From: Desulfobulbaceae bacterium
GTDB taxonomy: Bacteria; Desulfobacterota; Desulfobulbia; Desulfobulbales; Desulfocapsaceae
Direction: 5' to 3'
DNA: 36,558 bases
NCBI GenBank assembly: GCA_019163335.1
Contig: JAFLKM010000045.1
Location: 58,153 to 94,710 of the forward strand
Position 1 is the stretch's first letter. The number at the start of each line of letters is the position of its first letter. The notes under the pieces are model-generated. The model was given only the letters and a program-made list of their open reading frames with translations, searched no databases and had not been told where the DNA came from. Below, in pieces: positions 1 to 6,271 of this stretch. The position numbers and the translations under genes are program-made.

Positions 1-35
1 TCTTCAGTCTTCAGTCTTCAGTCTTCAGTCTTCAG
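1..35. repeat. 7-bp tandem repeat, (TCTTCAG)x5
   Basis: Five perfect head-to-tail copies of TCTTCAG start at the first base of the window, so the array probably continues to the left. It ends ten bases before the stop codon of the minus-strand hydrolase gene, so it lies just downstream of that gene. Arrays of this kind vary in copy number by replication slippage. No function is apparent. Confidence 0.9.
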
Positions 36-44
36 TCATAAATT

Positions 45-866
45 TTATTTTGTCGCTTTTCGTCTCTTTCGCCATGAAGAGACTCCGGTAATTTTGTCGA
101 TAAATTGCTTGATTGCCTGAAAGTAGAGCTTTCCTGCCACAGCGATGATGGAGTTATGATCCGCTCCGGGCACGACCTGGAATTCTTTACTTTTTGCGCC
201 GCAGCAAGATTGTAATATTTCCGCCTCAGCCGCTGGAATAATTTCATCCCTGGCGCCATGGAGGATAAATGTGGGCTTAGTGATGAGGGCGATTTTGGCC
301 ACATTGTTGAAACACTCATCTTCTGCAATATCATGCTCATCCAACTCCAAACCCAGGGAGCATGCCAGAGGGAGGGTGTCCGCAAAGCCGCTTTCTATGA
401 TAACACCCTTGATCTCATCAGAATATTTTGCTGCAAGATCAATGGCACAAGCGGACCCCAGCGATCGGCCCATAAGAAAGAGGGCGCCGGTACAGCCGTT
501 TTCCTCCATCCATTTCCTCGATTCCTGAAAGAGGATCTCGCCATCGCTGAACATGGTGGTCACGCTGGGTTGACCAGTGCTCCAGCCATAGCCGCGATAA
601 TCCGTCACCAGGAGGTTTATTCCCACTTCATTGTAGAGAGGTCCGATGGAGTCATGATCGCTGACCGTTTCTCCATTCCCGTGAAAGTAGAGAATACACG
701 GAGCGGTTGAGTCGCAGATGTAGAAGCGACAGCCGATTATGACTCCTGGTTCCATGGTCACATTGAGATCAGTCGCCCCGGGCGGCAGGGGAGTGATGGA
801 CTCCTGCCGTGGATAAAAGATGTGGGAAAGAATTTCTGGACGATCTAATTTTGTATAATCAGCCAT
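45..866 (-). CDS. alpha/beta hydrolase (BEM46/YfhR-like, serine hydrolase)
   Basis: A 273-aa cytoplasmic alpha/beta-hydrolase without a signal peptide. The oxyanion-hole motif FHGNGE is at residues 61-66, the nucleophile elbow GRSLGS places Ser at 135, the acid is probably Asp207 in HGARDEIIP, and the base is His237 in GADHNS. This order and spacing match BEM46/YfhR-type hydrolases (DUF1749/S9-like fold), so ester or peptide hydrolysis is expected but the substrate is unknown. The gene stands alone, reading toward the left edge, and is followed by the TCTTCAG array. The Lys/Arg-rich C-terminal tail (SWRKRRKATK) is slightly unusual. The family call is firm; the specific substrate cannot be inferred. 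Confidence 0.88.
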   Translation of the reverse strand: MADYTKLDRPEILSHIFYPRQESITPLPPGATDLNVTMEPGVIIGCRFYICDSTAPCILYFHGNGETVSDHDSIGPLYNEVGINLLVTDYRGYGWSTGQPSVTTMFSDGEILFQESRKWMEENGCTGALFLMGRSLGSACAIDLAAKYSDEIKGVIIESGFADTLPLACSLGLELDEHDIAEDECFNNVAKIALITKPTFILHGARDEIIPAAEAEILQSCCGAKSKEFQVVPGADHNSIIAVAGKLYFQAIKQFIDKITGVSSWRKRRKATK

Positions 867-1491
867 GATATAAACCTAACCTGAATTAAATGGAGGAAGC
901 ATTTCCCCGGATGAACTTCATAATTTCTGCAGAGACGAAAGAAAGCGACAAACGATGCACAACTAAGACCACCCGCCTCCCCTCCCACCCAAATAGCGTT
1001 GTGGAGCCAGAATTTCTGAGCTGGATTATGCCTGCAAAACTTCCGTATTCCTGGTAGGCAAGCAATTTCAACTGCTTATAGTTCAAGACTATTCAGGAAA
1101 CGGCTTTCTTTTATAGCATCAACCATCTGATTTTACAACAATTAGATAAATCGGCAGCCTCTTTTTTACTCCCCGACACAGAGGAGAAACGGCCATGCTC
1201 ACGGTCTATACTCTCCGATAAAACCATCTTGCAGTTAGAATAACACCCGTCCCGGGAGAGATAGCCCGTCCTCTCCTGGGTTTGTCATGCAAACTTGTAA
1301 TCTCAAGGCGGTTCCTCCACTGGCACAAGTCGTTCTGATCAAGGCGGCAGTGTCCTCGTTTCACCATTTCTTCATGTTCTAAAACAGAACCGACCATCAC
1401 ACAAGGGTTGGAGGCAACCGGCGTCCCCCTTCACCAGATTTTAGAGCCAAATCCCCTCTGCTCTTTGGAGCAATTATAAAACTAGAATCAC
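867..1491. other. non-coding stretch with one strong hairpin
   Basis: About 600 bases between the start of the hydrolase gene and the activator site at 1492. Short open frames exist on the minus strand (886-1086 and 1206-1400), but they use weak starts, lack a ribosome binding site and resemble no family I recognise. The only clear structure is the hairpin at 1251-1280, listed separately. The hydrolase promoter must lie in the left part; I could not pick a convincing one. Confidence 0.6.
1251..1280. other. 10-bp stem hairpin in non-coding DNA
   Basis: CCCGGGAGAG at 1251-1260 pairs with CTCTCCTGGG at 1271-1280 (nine Watson-Crick pairs and one G-U) around a 10-base loop. On the plus strand it is followed only by TTTGTC, so it is a weak terminator candidate. 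No gene ends close by on that strand. It could belong to an unannotated small RNA or be a relic. Confidence 0.6.
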
Positions 1492-1524
1492 GGTCAGATA
1501 TGACCACTGGTTAAATATACGCTT
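1492..1524 (+). promoter_or_regulatory. tandem-dyad activator site (UAS) for the 1624 sigma-54 promoter
   Basis: A perfect-arm dyad GGTCA-GATA-TGACC (1492-1505) is followed after three bases by a weaker dyad GGTTA-AATA-TACGC (1509-1522), with centres 17 bp apart. The 33-bp block agrees with the block at 35999-36031 at 22 of 33 positions by eye. It ends 99 bp before the sigma-54 core at 1624. Enhancer-binding proteins with Fis-type domains bind paired dyads roughly 100 bp upstream of such promoters. The assignment to a particular activator is inference. Confidence 0.7.
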
Positions 1525-1623
1525 TTTTTCAGAGAGATTAATGGCAATCTGGAGAATTCAATTAAGCTAAAATATGTATAAATATCATAAAGATATGCTG
1601 GATAACAGAGAGCATTTTGAGCT

Positions 1624-1639
1624 TGGCATAAAGATTGCT
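1624..1639 (+). promoter_or_regulatory. sigma-54 (RpoN) promoter upstream of the YflT/BON stress genes
   Basis: TGGCATAAAGATTGCT has the -24 GG (1625-1626) and -12 GC (1637-1638) exactly 10 bases apart, as sigma-54 requires. It differs at one base from the promoter at 36129-36144. Transcription should start near 1650, giving a leader of about 155 bases before the ATG at 1807. The probable transcript covers the YflT-like gene, the BON protein, DUF3309 and DUF883. Confidence 0.8.
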
Positions 1640-1806
1640 CTTACTATAAGGAGTGAACATCGACGTAGTTTTCATTTGGCGCCTCATTACTTCCATCTTT
1701 ACGGGTCGCGAAAAAAAAGAGGAGGAATTAAAACAATAATTCCTTCAAAATTTCTCCACGAGATCATGGGATGGGACATGACAATTAAAGTAGAAAGAGG
1801 AAAAAC

Positions 1807-2322
1807 ATGAGCAAGAATAACTCCATTGTAGCGATCTATCCATCTCATACTGTCGCCGAAGAGGCTGTCAAAGAACTTCAGCACGCTGGGTTCGACATGA
1901 AAAAATTGTCTATTGTCGGCCGCGACTATCACACAGAAGACCAGGTCGTCGGCTACTATAATGTCGATGACAGAATGAAGGCATGGGGCAAAGCAGGTGC
2001 TTTCTGGGGTGGGATATGGGGTTTTTTATTTGGGTCTGCATTCTTTTGGGTTCCCGGTTTAGGACCGCTTCTCGTGGCCGGTCCTTTGGTCGGGTGGATC
2101 GTTGGTGCCTTGGAAGGTGCCATCGTGGTGGGTGGCTTGAGTGCGATCGGAGCTGGTTTGTACAGCCTGGGCATCCCGAAAGACAGCATACTTCAGTATG
2201 AGAAGGCACTCAAGAGCGGAAAGTTTGTTCTCGTTGTTCACGGCACCATTGAGGATACAACCCATGCCAAAGAGATTCTCAACCGGACAAATTCTGAAAC
2301 GTTGGAGCAGCATCAGGCATAA
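1807..2322 (+). CDS. general stress protein, YflT-like domain with glycine-zipper membrane segments
   Basis: A 171-aa protein. Residues 5-55 (IVAIYPSHTVAEEAVKELQ..GFDMKKLSIVGRD) match the YflT / general stress protein 17M pattern, a small ferredoxin-like domain. Residues 62-120 are Gly- and Trp-rich and hydrophobic (WGKAGAFWGGIWGFLFG, then GWIVGALEGAIVVGGLSAIGAG), forming Gly-zipper membrane segments like those of DUF1269-type stress proteins. The tail (125-171) returns to a soluble strand-helix pattern with VVHGT. It has a good ribosome binding site (AGAGG, 1797-1801) and is first behind the sigma-54 promoter at 1624. The related motif at the N-terminus of the large glucan synthase (17584-26772) is notable. 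Exact molecular role unknown. Confidence 0.85.
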   Translation: MSKNNSIVAIYPSHTVAEEAVKELQHAGFDMKKLSIVGRDYHTEDQVVGYYNVDDRMKAWGKAGAFWGGIWGFLFGSAFFWVPGLGPLLVAGPLVGWIVGALEGAIVVGGLSAIGAGLYSLGIPKDSILQYEKALKSGKFVLVVHGTIEDTTHAKEILNRTNSETLEQHQA

Positions 2323-2443
2323 ACTCGTCAAAGACATTCTAACCCAGATAATCTCTAAGGCACGAACAAGAGATTAAAATTATTCCTGAAAATGTATTTT
2401 GGGAAGTAAAAAAAAATTAGACAAAATAAGGATGATAAGAATC

Positions 2444-3268
2444 ATGCAAAAGAAAATTATGTACCATTTAGTACTGGCGGGAACTGTAGCTTCTTTATTT
2501 GTATGCAATGTTCCTCTCTTTGCATTGGATAATGATGCGCGAATAGAAGAATCTGCTCAAAAATCCTATGTATTTAGAACTTACCTCAAGGGTGATGACA
2601 TTAAAGTCCAGTCCAAGGATGGGATTGTCACATTAACCGGCACGGTTTCCGAGGGAGACCATAAGGTTTTGGCCAAAGAGACTGTTGCGGGATTACCGGG
2701 AGTAAAAGACGTAAACAACAAATTGGAAGACAAGAAAGAAGTCCCTGCTGTCTCTTCAGACGCCTGGCTGATTGCAAAAGTGAAATCAACGTTATTGTTT
2801 CATAACAATGTGAGTGGCACACAGACCAATATCACTGCAGAAAATGGCACCATCACGTTACGTGGTGAAGCCATCAATACTGCCCAGAAAGATTTAGCAA
2901 CTGAATATGCCAAAGATGTCGAAGGTGTAAAAGGCGTCAAAAATGAAATGACCGTTGCATCAACCGTCCAGAAATCAGACAAAGCCGTCGGTCAGAAAGT
3001 GGAGACCGTGGGTGAACTAATTGATGACGCATCCATCACTGCCCTGGTGAAGACAACCTTGCTGAGTCATCGTTCGACCAGTGCTCTGAATACCACTGTC
3101 GAGACCAAAGATGGCATGGTTAAATTGGGCGGAAAGGCCAAAAATGCTGCTGAAAAGGACCTTGCGGCCAAGATTGTCACTGACGTTCACGGTGTAAAGA
3201 GCGTTTTCAACAATATGACTGTCGAGGAACCCAAATCCAAGAAAAAAGGTGCCATCGAAGGATGCTAA
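2444..3268 (+). CDS. periplasmic triple-BON-domain protein (OsmY-like)
   Basis: A 274-aa exported protein. I start it at the ATG at 2444 (AAGGA 11 bases upstream) rather than an in-frame TTG at 2399, because the minus-strand paralog at 34626-35408 begins with the same signal peptide (basic MQKK, hydrophobic core, cleavage near the FALDN region). Three BON modules follow: about residues 35-100, 110-175 and 195-265, each with the xVxxGxV...A...xxVxGVxxVxNxx pattern. OsmY-type BON proteins are periplasmic, bind membranes and protect the envelope during osmotic stress. It lies 121 bp after the YflT gene without a terminator, so co-transcription from the sigma-54 promoter is likely. The gene is paralogous to 34626-35408 over its whole length. 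Confidence 0.9.
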   Translation: MQKKIMYHLVLAGTVASLFVCNVPLFALDNDARIEESAQKSYVFRTYLKGDDIKVQSKDGIVTLTGTVSEGDHKVLAKETVAGLPGVKDVNNKLEDKKEVPAVSSDAWLIAKVKSTLLFHNNVSGTQTNITAENGTITLRGEAINTAQKDLATEYAKDVEGVKGVKNEMTVASTVQKSDKAVGQKVETVGELIDDASITALVKTTLLSHRSTSALNTTVETKDGMVKLGGKAKNAAEKDLAAKIVTDVHGVKSVFNNMTVEEPKSKKKGAIEGC

Positions 3269-3283
3269 CCAACACCATTAATA

Positions 3284-3299
3284 TTCCCTGCCCAGGGAA
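3284..3299. other. small perfect hairpin after the BON gene
   Basis: TTCCCT (3284-3289) pairs with AGGGAA (3294-3299) around a 4-base loop, 15 bases after the BON stop codon. There is no following T-run, so it is more likely a 3'-end stabiliser or processing hairpin than a terminator. Confidence 0.45.
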
Positions 3300-3384
3300 C
3301 TTGAAGTGAGAGTCGCTCATTATACTCTTCAGATGAAGCGGGTTCGTTGTGGAGTGGGGATCATTTTTAACAGGAGGATAAATT

Positions 3385-3543
3385 ATGTCACTTAGTGCAA
3401 TTTTACTCATCATTTTGATACTGGCACTTTTAGGAATAATCCCAATTTGGCCCCATAGCCGTTCATGGGGATACGGCCCCAGTGGCGGGGTCGGACTGAT
3501 CGTGCTGATCCTGGTGATCTTGCTCGTATTAGGACGGATTTAG
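3385..3543 (+). CDS. DUF3309 family small membrane protein
   Basis: A 52-aa ORF with a strong ribosome binding site (AGGAGG at 3372-3377, eight bases before the ATG). The translation is two hydrophobic helices joined by a turn containing PIWPHSRSWGYGPSGG, ending VLGRI. That turn (W-P-x-S-R-x-W-G-Y-x-P-S-G-G) is the hallmark of DUF3309, a family of about 50-residue inner-membrane proteins common in proteobacteria, often beside stress genes. The function is unknown. It is short enough to be missed by length-filtered gene calling. It lies between BON and DUF883 genes in the same direction, probably in one transcript. Confidence 0.88.
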   Translation: MSLSAILLIILILALLGIIPIWPHSRSWGYGPSGGVGLIVLILVILLVLGRI

Positions 3544-3611
3544 TTAGAAACATCAATGAACAAAGCTGCAATAATTCAATTTTTATAAATAATTAAGGGA
3601 GTTTATACAAC

Positions 3612-3908
3612 ATGGCAACGACACAGGACGATTCAAAAACATTGAGAGAAGAAATGCAGACCATCATGAACCAGGCACATGCCCTTGTTGATGCAACCTC
3701 CGGAGAGGTTGACGACCGGATCAAATCTGCAAGAGCGGCCTTGAAGGAGCGTCTCGATTTATCCCAAAGCAACTTCAGCAGGATTGAAACTCAAATTCTC
3801 GACAAGGCCCAGGCCGTTGATGAGTTTATTCATGTGAAACCATACGTTGCCATCGGTGGCACTTTTGTAGGCGGGCTGCTCCTGGGTTGGTTTATGTCCA
3901 GAAAATAG
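3612..3908 (+). CDS. DUF883 family protein (ElaB/YqjD-like ribosome- and membrane-associated stress protein)
   Basis: A 98-aa protein with a long amphipathic helix (residues 5-72, charged and Ala-rich) followed by the DUF883 C-terminal anchor: VKPYVAIGGTFVGGLLLGWFMSRK, a Gly-rich transmembrane segment ending in basic residues. E. coli ElaB, YgaM and YqjD share this architecture; YqjD is reported to bind ribosomes and tether them to the inner membrane in stationary phase. It has a GGGAG ribosome binding site at 3597-3601. About 80% of residues match the minus-strand paralog at 34168-34464 by eye. It probably closes the operon begun at 1807. Confidence 0.92.
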   Translation: MATTQDDSKTLREEMQTIMNQAHALVDATSGEVDDRIKSARAALKERLDLSQSNFSRIETQILDKAQAVDEFIHVKPYVAIGGTFVGGLLLGWFMSRK

Positions 3909-4055
3909 TTGGATTGAAAGGCGCGGATGATTCCCGTGCTGCTAATAAGGAGAAGAACTGCTCAAGGAGAGCATCGTCTCAAAGAGTTGCTCTGCTTGTT
4001 GTTTCACAAAGGAAAATGATTCCCATTTTCTATAATTTCATTCAAGGAAAACAAA

Positions 4056-4550
4056 ATGAAAAAAGTGTTCGTAGTGACTGCATTGGTTGTTGGGTTAGGA
4101 TTTTTTAGTGCACAGCAGGCGTCTGCAAATTGGGGGATGAACGGAGGTGCCGGCATGGGGAGTGGAAACCTTCGAGGAGAACCATGTTATACCCAATTAG
4201 ATGCTGCAACGAAGGTCAAGGTGGACAAGTTTTACACTGAAACCACGGATCTCAGGAAACAAATTGTCATGAAAAACGCAGAAGAACATGCCGTTATGTC
4301 TTCAGATAATCCAGATCCCGTCAAGGCCGCCAAGCTGGCTGGGGAGATGTTTGACCTGAGAACAGCCATGCATGCAAAAGTTGAAGCAGCTGGTGTTACC
4401 GGGCTTTTTCAATGTGGTGATTGTGCCGGCCGTGATCATGCTATGGGCCCACACGACGGCGGTGGCCGAAAAGTAAGGAATGATAGGAATGGCAGGGGGG
4501 GCAGCCCAGCTGCAGCACCGGCAGCGCCAGCCCCAACGAATGCTAAATAA
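4056..4550 (+). CDS. periplasmic ZraP/Spy-like metal-associated protein
   Basis: A 164-aa exported protein with signal peptide MKKVFVVTALVVGLGFFSAQQASA (cleavage after ASA). The mature part resembles ZraP/CpxP-type periplasmic proteins: LDAATKVKVDKFYTETTDLRKQI, then a second helix with DPVKAAKLAGEMFDLRTAMHAKVEAAG (LTxxQ-like helical hairpin). A CxxC and several His follow (FQCGDCAGRDHAMGPHD), consistent with zinc or other metal binding. The C-terminus is a low-complexity Gly/Arg then Ala/Pro tail. Ribosome binding site AAGGA at 4044-4048. Followed by a strong intrinsic terminator. ZraP in enterobacteria is controlled by a sigma-54 activator (ZraR), but I see no sigma-54 promoter here. Confidence 0.75.
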   Translation: MKKVFVVTALVVGLGFFSAQQASANWGMNGGAGMGSGNLRGEPCYTQLDAATKVKVDKFYTETTDLRKQIVMKNAEEHAVMSSDNPDPVKAAKLAGEMFDLRTAMHAKVEAAGVTGLFQCGDCAGRDHAMGPHDGGGRKVRNDRNGRGGSPAAAPAAPAPTNAK

Positions 4551-4634
4551 CAGCGAACATCCTGTAATCTTTCGAGCTTCGTGCAGGGAAGGATTACTGT
4601 GTTGAGTCCAACTTCGTCAAAAGAGTAGGCCGTT

Positions 4635-4676
4635 AAAAGGGGTTCATCCTAACTTGAGCCGGATGAGCCCCTTTTT
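4635..4676 (+). terminator. intrinsic terminator after the ZraP-like gene
   Basis: AAAAGGGGTTCATCC (4635-4649) pairs with GGATGAGCCCCTTTT (4661-4675), 15 bp with one G-U, around an 11-base loop and ending in a run of T. A textbook Rho-independent terminator, 85 bp after the stop codon. The A/T flanks make it potentially bidirectional. Confidence 0.92.
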
Positions 4677-4726
4677 CAACGGGCGGGATTACTGACTACA
4701 ATGGCTCTCTGAAGGAGATAAAGAGT

Positions 4727-5209
4727 ATGAACAATCTGAAATTGGCAGGTGTTTTCCTTTCCGCTGTTTGCATGTTTGGGTTTATGGGGACATTTTATGA
4801 CGGACTGGCTACAGAGCAGAATCCAGAATTGAAAATTGAGCAGAAAGCAGACCAGAAAGCCTTGCAGGAAGGATTGAAAGAATCCTTAGGGGTGAAGGTT
4901 CTCAAGGGAGATGTCTGGCAAAAGATGACACATGATTCCAAGGTGGCTTTTATCTGGGGATTTGGTCATGTCGTGTCCATTGAACAGAACCTGATGGAAA
5001 AATTTCCGGAACTTCAAAGGGAAAGTTTTTCTGCAAAGGTCGTGCAGGGGATGGCTGATATGCCCATGGAAAAAGTCGTTGCCGGTATCGATGATTACTT
5101 CAGAGCGAATCCGAATCAGTTAGAAACTCCTGTTACGAATGTGATCTGGGATTTAATGATCAAGCCGAATATCAAAACGGGCATTGCCGGGCGTCCGCTA
5201 AAGAATTAA
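4727..5209 (+). CDS. secreted conserved hypothetical protein (possibly Rap1a/Tai-like)
   Basis: A 160-aa protein with an N-terminal hydrophobic signal (residues 4-22, then GTFYDGLA). The mature region is helical with WQKMTHDSKVAFIWGFGHVVSIEQ, a central MADMPMEKVVAGIDDYFRANPNQLETPVTNVIWDLMIKP segment and no Cys. The pattern 'K.AFI.G...V....Q' followed by 'V..IDDYF..NP......V..VIWD' recalls small helical periplasmic proteins such as the Rap1a/Tai immunity fold, but this is a weak resemblance from memory. Excellent ribosome binding site GAAGGAG at 4712-4718. It forms a two-gene unit with the lipoprotein at 5242, 32 bp away. Confidence 0.7.
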   Translation: MNNLKLAGVFLSAVCMFGFMGTFYDGLATEQNPELKIEQKADQKALQEGLKESLGVKVLKGDVWQKMTHDSKVAFIWGFGHVVSIEQNLMEKFPELQRESFSAKVVQGMADMPMEKVVAGIDDYFRANPNQLETPVTNVIWDLMIKPNIKTGIAGRPLKN

Positions 5210-5241
5210 GGAAATATTATCAATAGACCAGGAGAGATAAA

Positions 5242-5469
5242 ATGAGAAATATTACAGCTATTATGATTATTCTTGCAACTGTCTCGATGTACGGGTGTGC
5301 CGGAATGACGAATACAGAACAAAAAACTCTGAGCGGAGCAGGAATCGGCGCCGGCGGTGGAGCAGTTCTTGGCATCATCACCGGTGGAAGTCCGGTTGTC
5401 GGAGCCGTTGTCGGTGGTGGTGTAGGGGCCGTTACAGGTCACATCATCGGTGAGAATGACAAAAAATAA
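5242..5469 (+). CDS. glycine-zipper lipoprotein (OmpA-like Gly-zipper/YMGG family)
   Basis: A 75-aa lipoprotein with signal peptide and lipobox VSMYGC, lipidated Cys at 19. The rest is almost entirely a glycine zipper: SGAGIGAGGGAVLGIITGGSPVVGAVVGGGVGAVTGHIIG, the form found in SlyB/YMGG-like small outer-membrane lipoproteins that respond to envelope stress. Ribosome binding site AGGAGAG at 5229-5235. It is preceded by the secreted protein at 4727 and followed by a probable terminator. Confidence 0.85.
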   Translation: MRNITAIMIILATVSMYGCAGMTNTEQKTLSGAGIGAGGGAVLGIITGGSPVVGAVVGGGVGAVTGHIIGENDKK

Positions 5470-5487
5470 GAACCAAGTTTTTTAACT

Positions 5488-5526
5488 CATCCGGTCAAGA
5501 AGACATTAAATCTGGATGTTTTTTTT
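5488..5526 (+). terminator. probable intrinsic terminator
   Basis: CATCCGG (5488-5494) pairs with CTGGATG (5512-5518) with one G-U, followed directly by eight T. The loop is long (17 bases), so stability is moderate, but the T-run position 19 bases after the lipoprotein stop codon supports termination. Confidence 0.7.
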
Positions 5527-5590
5527 GGGAGGTGACAGCTCTTAGCTACCTTGCAGATTATTTATTCTTTTACAAGGAACCTTTCTGCGA

Positions 5591-5620
5591 AAGGCACTTA
5601 TTCCGTTCATCGGGGTTAGA
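5591..5620 (+). repeat. 30-nt dispersed element, copy 1
   Basis: The sequence from AAGGCACTTA to GGGGTTAGA recurs at 34511-34540 (22 of the first 26 bases identical, all differences transitions) and in part at 29836-29861 on the minus strand. The core contains a tiny stem (CCG-TTCAT-CGG) that is preserved with wobble changes in the other copies. It sits 16 bases before the coiled-coil gene at 5636. Function unknown. Confidence 0.55.
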
Positions 5621-5635
5621 TATAAAGGAAAATAT

Positions 5636-5842
5636 ATGATGACCAACGAATCCTACAAAGAAGAAATAGCGAAGGAATTGAGACAGGTACAGAAAAAATT
5701 GGCCGAGCTCGATGCTCCAGGAAGAAATTATACGACCAATCTTCCTGCTAATCATGCCTTGCCAATCGATACACCAAAAACTTACGTAAATGTCCGAACC
5801 GAGGCCAACGACCACATTTGGGACCTTCTACGCTATTGCTGA
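5636..5842 (+). CDS. small coiled-coil protein, shortened relative of the next gene
   Basis: A 68-aa ORF with AAAGGA at 5625-5630. Residues 6-26 (YKEEIAKELRQVQKKLAELDA) align with the start of the 100-aa protein encoded at 5901 (YKQKIETELELIEARLAEFRG), and residues 57-66 (ANDHIWDLLR) align with its ANEDVWEQLK. The intervening long helix is replaced by an unrelated 30-residue Pro-containing linker, and the protein stops shortly after. It may be a degenerating duplicate or a divergent short form. Translation is plausible given the ribosome binding site. Function unknown. Confidence 0.6.
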   Translation: MMTNESYKEEIAKELRQVQKKLAELDAPGRNYTTNLPANHALPIDTPKTYVNVRTEANDHIWDLLRYC

Positions 5843-5900
5843 AAATGTCGTGCAGGCCTGAAACCCTCCCATCTCAATCTATTAAACAAGGACATACGCT

Positions 5901-6203
5901 ATGAACATGAGAAATGCTTACAAACAAAAGATAGAAACCGAGCTTGAGCTGATTGAGGCCAGATTAGCTGAGTTCAGGGGCCGAGCTAAGAGTCATGCTA
6001 ATGATGCGCGCATTCAGCATGCCCAGCAGGTTAATGACCTTGATCAAATGGTTGCGACTGCTAAGGTTCAATTGAAAGATTTGAATGATGCCAACGAAGA
6101 CGTTTGGGAACAGCTTAAAGACGGAATAGATGGTAGTTGGGAGATGTTACAATCAACATTAGAATCAACGATTCAGGATTTTGCGACAAACTCTACAAAA
6201 TGA
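5901..6203 (+). CDS. coiled-coil stress-associated hypothetical protein (sll1863-like)
   Basis: A 100-aa soluble, highly charged, almost wholly helical protein: a heptad-like region from residue 5 to 65 (YKQKIETELELIEARLAEFRGRAKSHANDARIQH...), then VWEQLKDGIDGSWEMLQSTLESTIQDF. This resembles the small sll1863-type coiled-coil proteins often found beside stress genes. There is no signal peptide or Cys. Ribosome binding site AAGGA at 5888-5892. The AAA+ gene starts 68 bases downstream in the same direction. Confidence 0.75.
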   Translation: MNMRNAYKQKIETELELIEARLAEFRGRAKSHANDARIQHAQQVNDLDQMVATAKVQLKDLNDANEDVWEQLKDGIDGSWEMLQSTLESTIQDFATNSTK

Positions 6204-6271
6204 GCAGTCACCGCTCAACACACAAAAAATCATTGAGTTTCAATGGAATTTAATCACATAAAAGGCTTTAT

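Noticed and set aside
886-1400. Two minus-strand open frames of about 65 codons (886-1086 and 1206-1400)
   Set aside because: Weak starts, no ribosome binding site, odd composition; the second is crossed by the hairpin at 1251-1280.
1574-1810. 78-aa plus-strand open frame before the YflT gene
   Set aside because: It contains the sigma-54 core at 1624-1639, has no ribosome binding site, overlaps the start of the next gene and resembles no family.
5591-5607. GGCAC-N-CGTT in the 30-nt element as a sigma-54 core
   Set aside because: The -12 element would be GT rather than GC, and the copy at 34511 points away from its gene.
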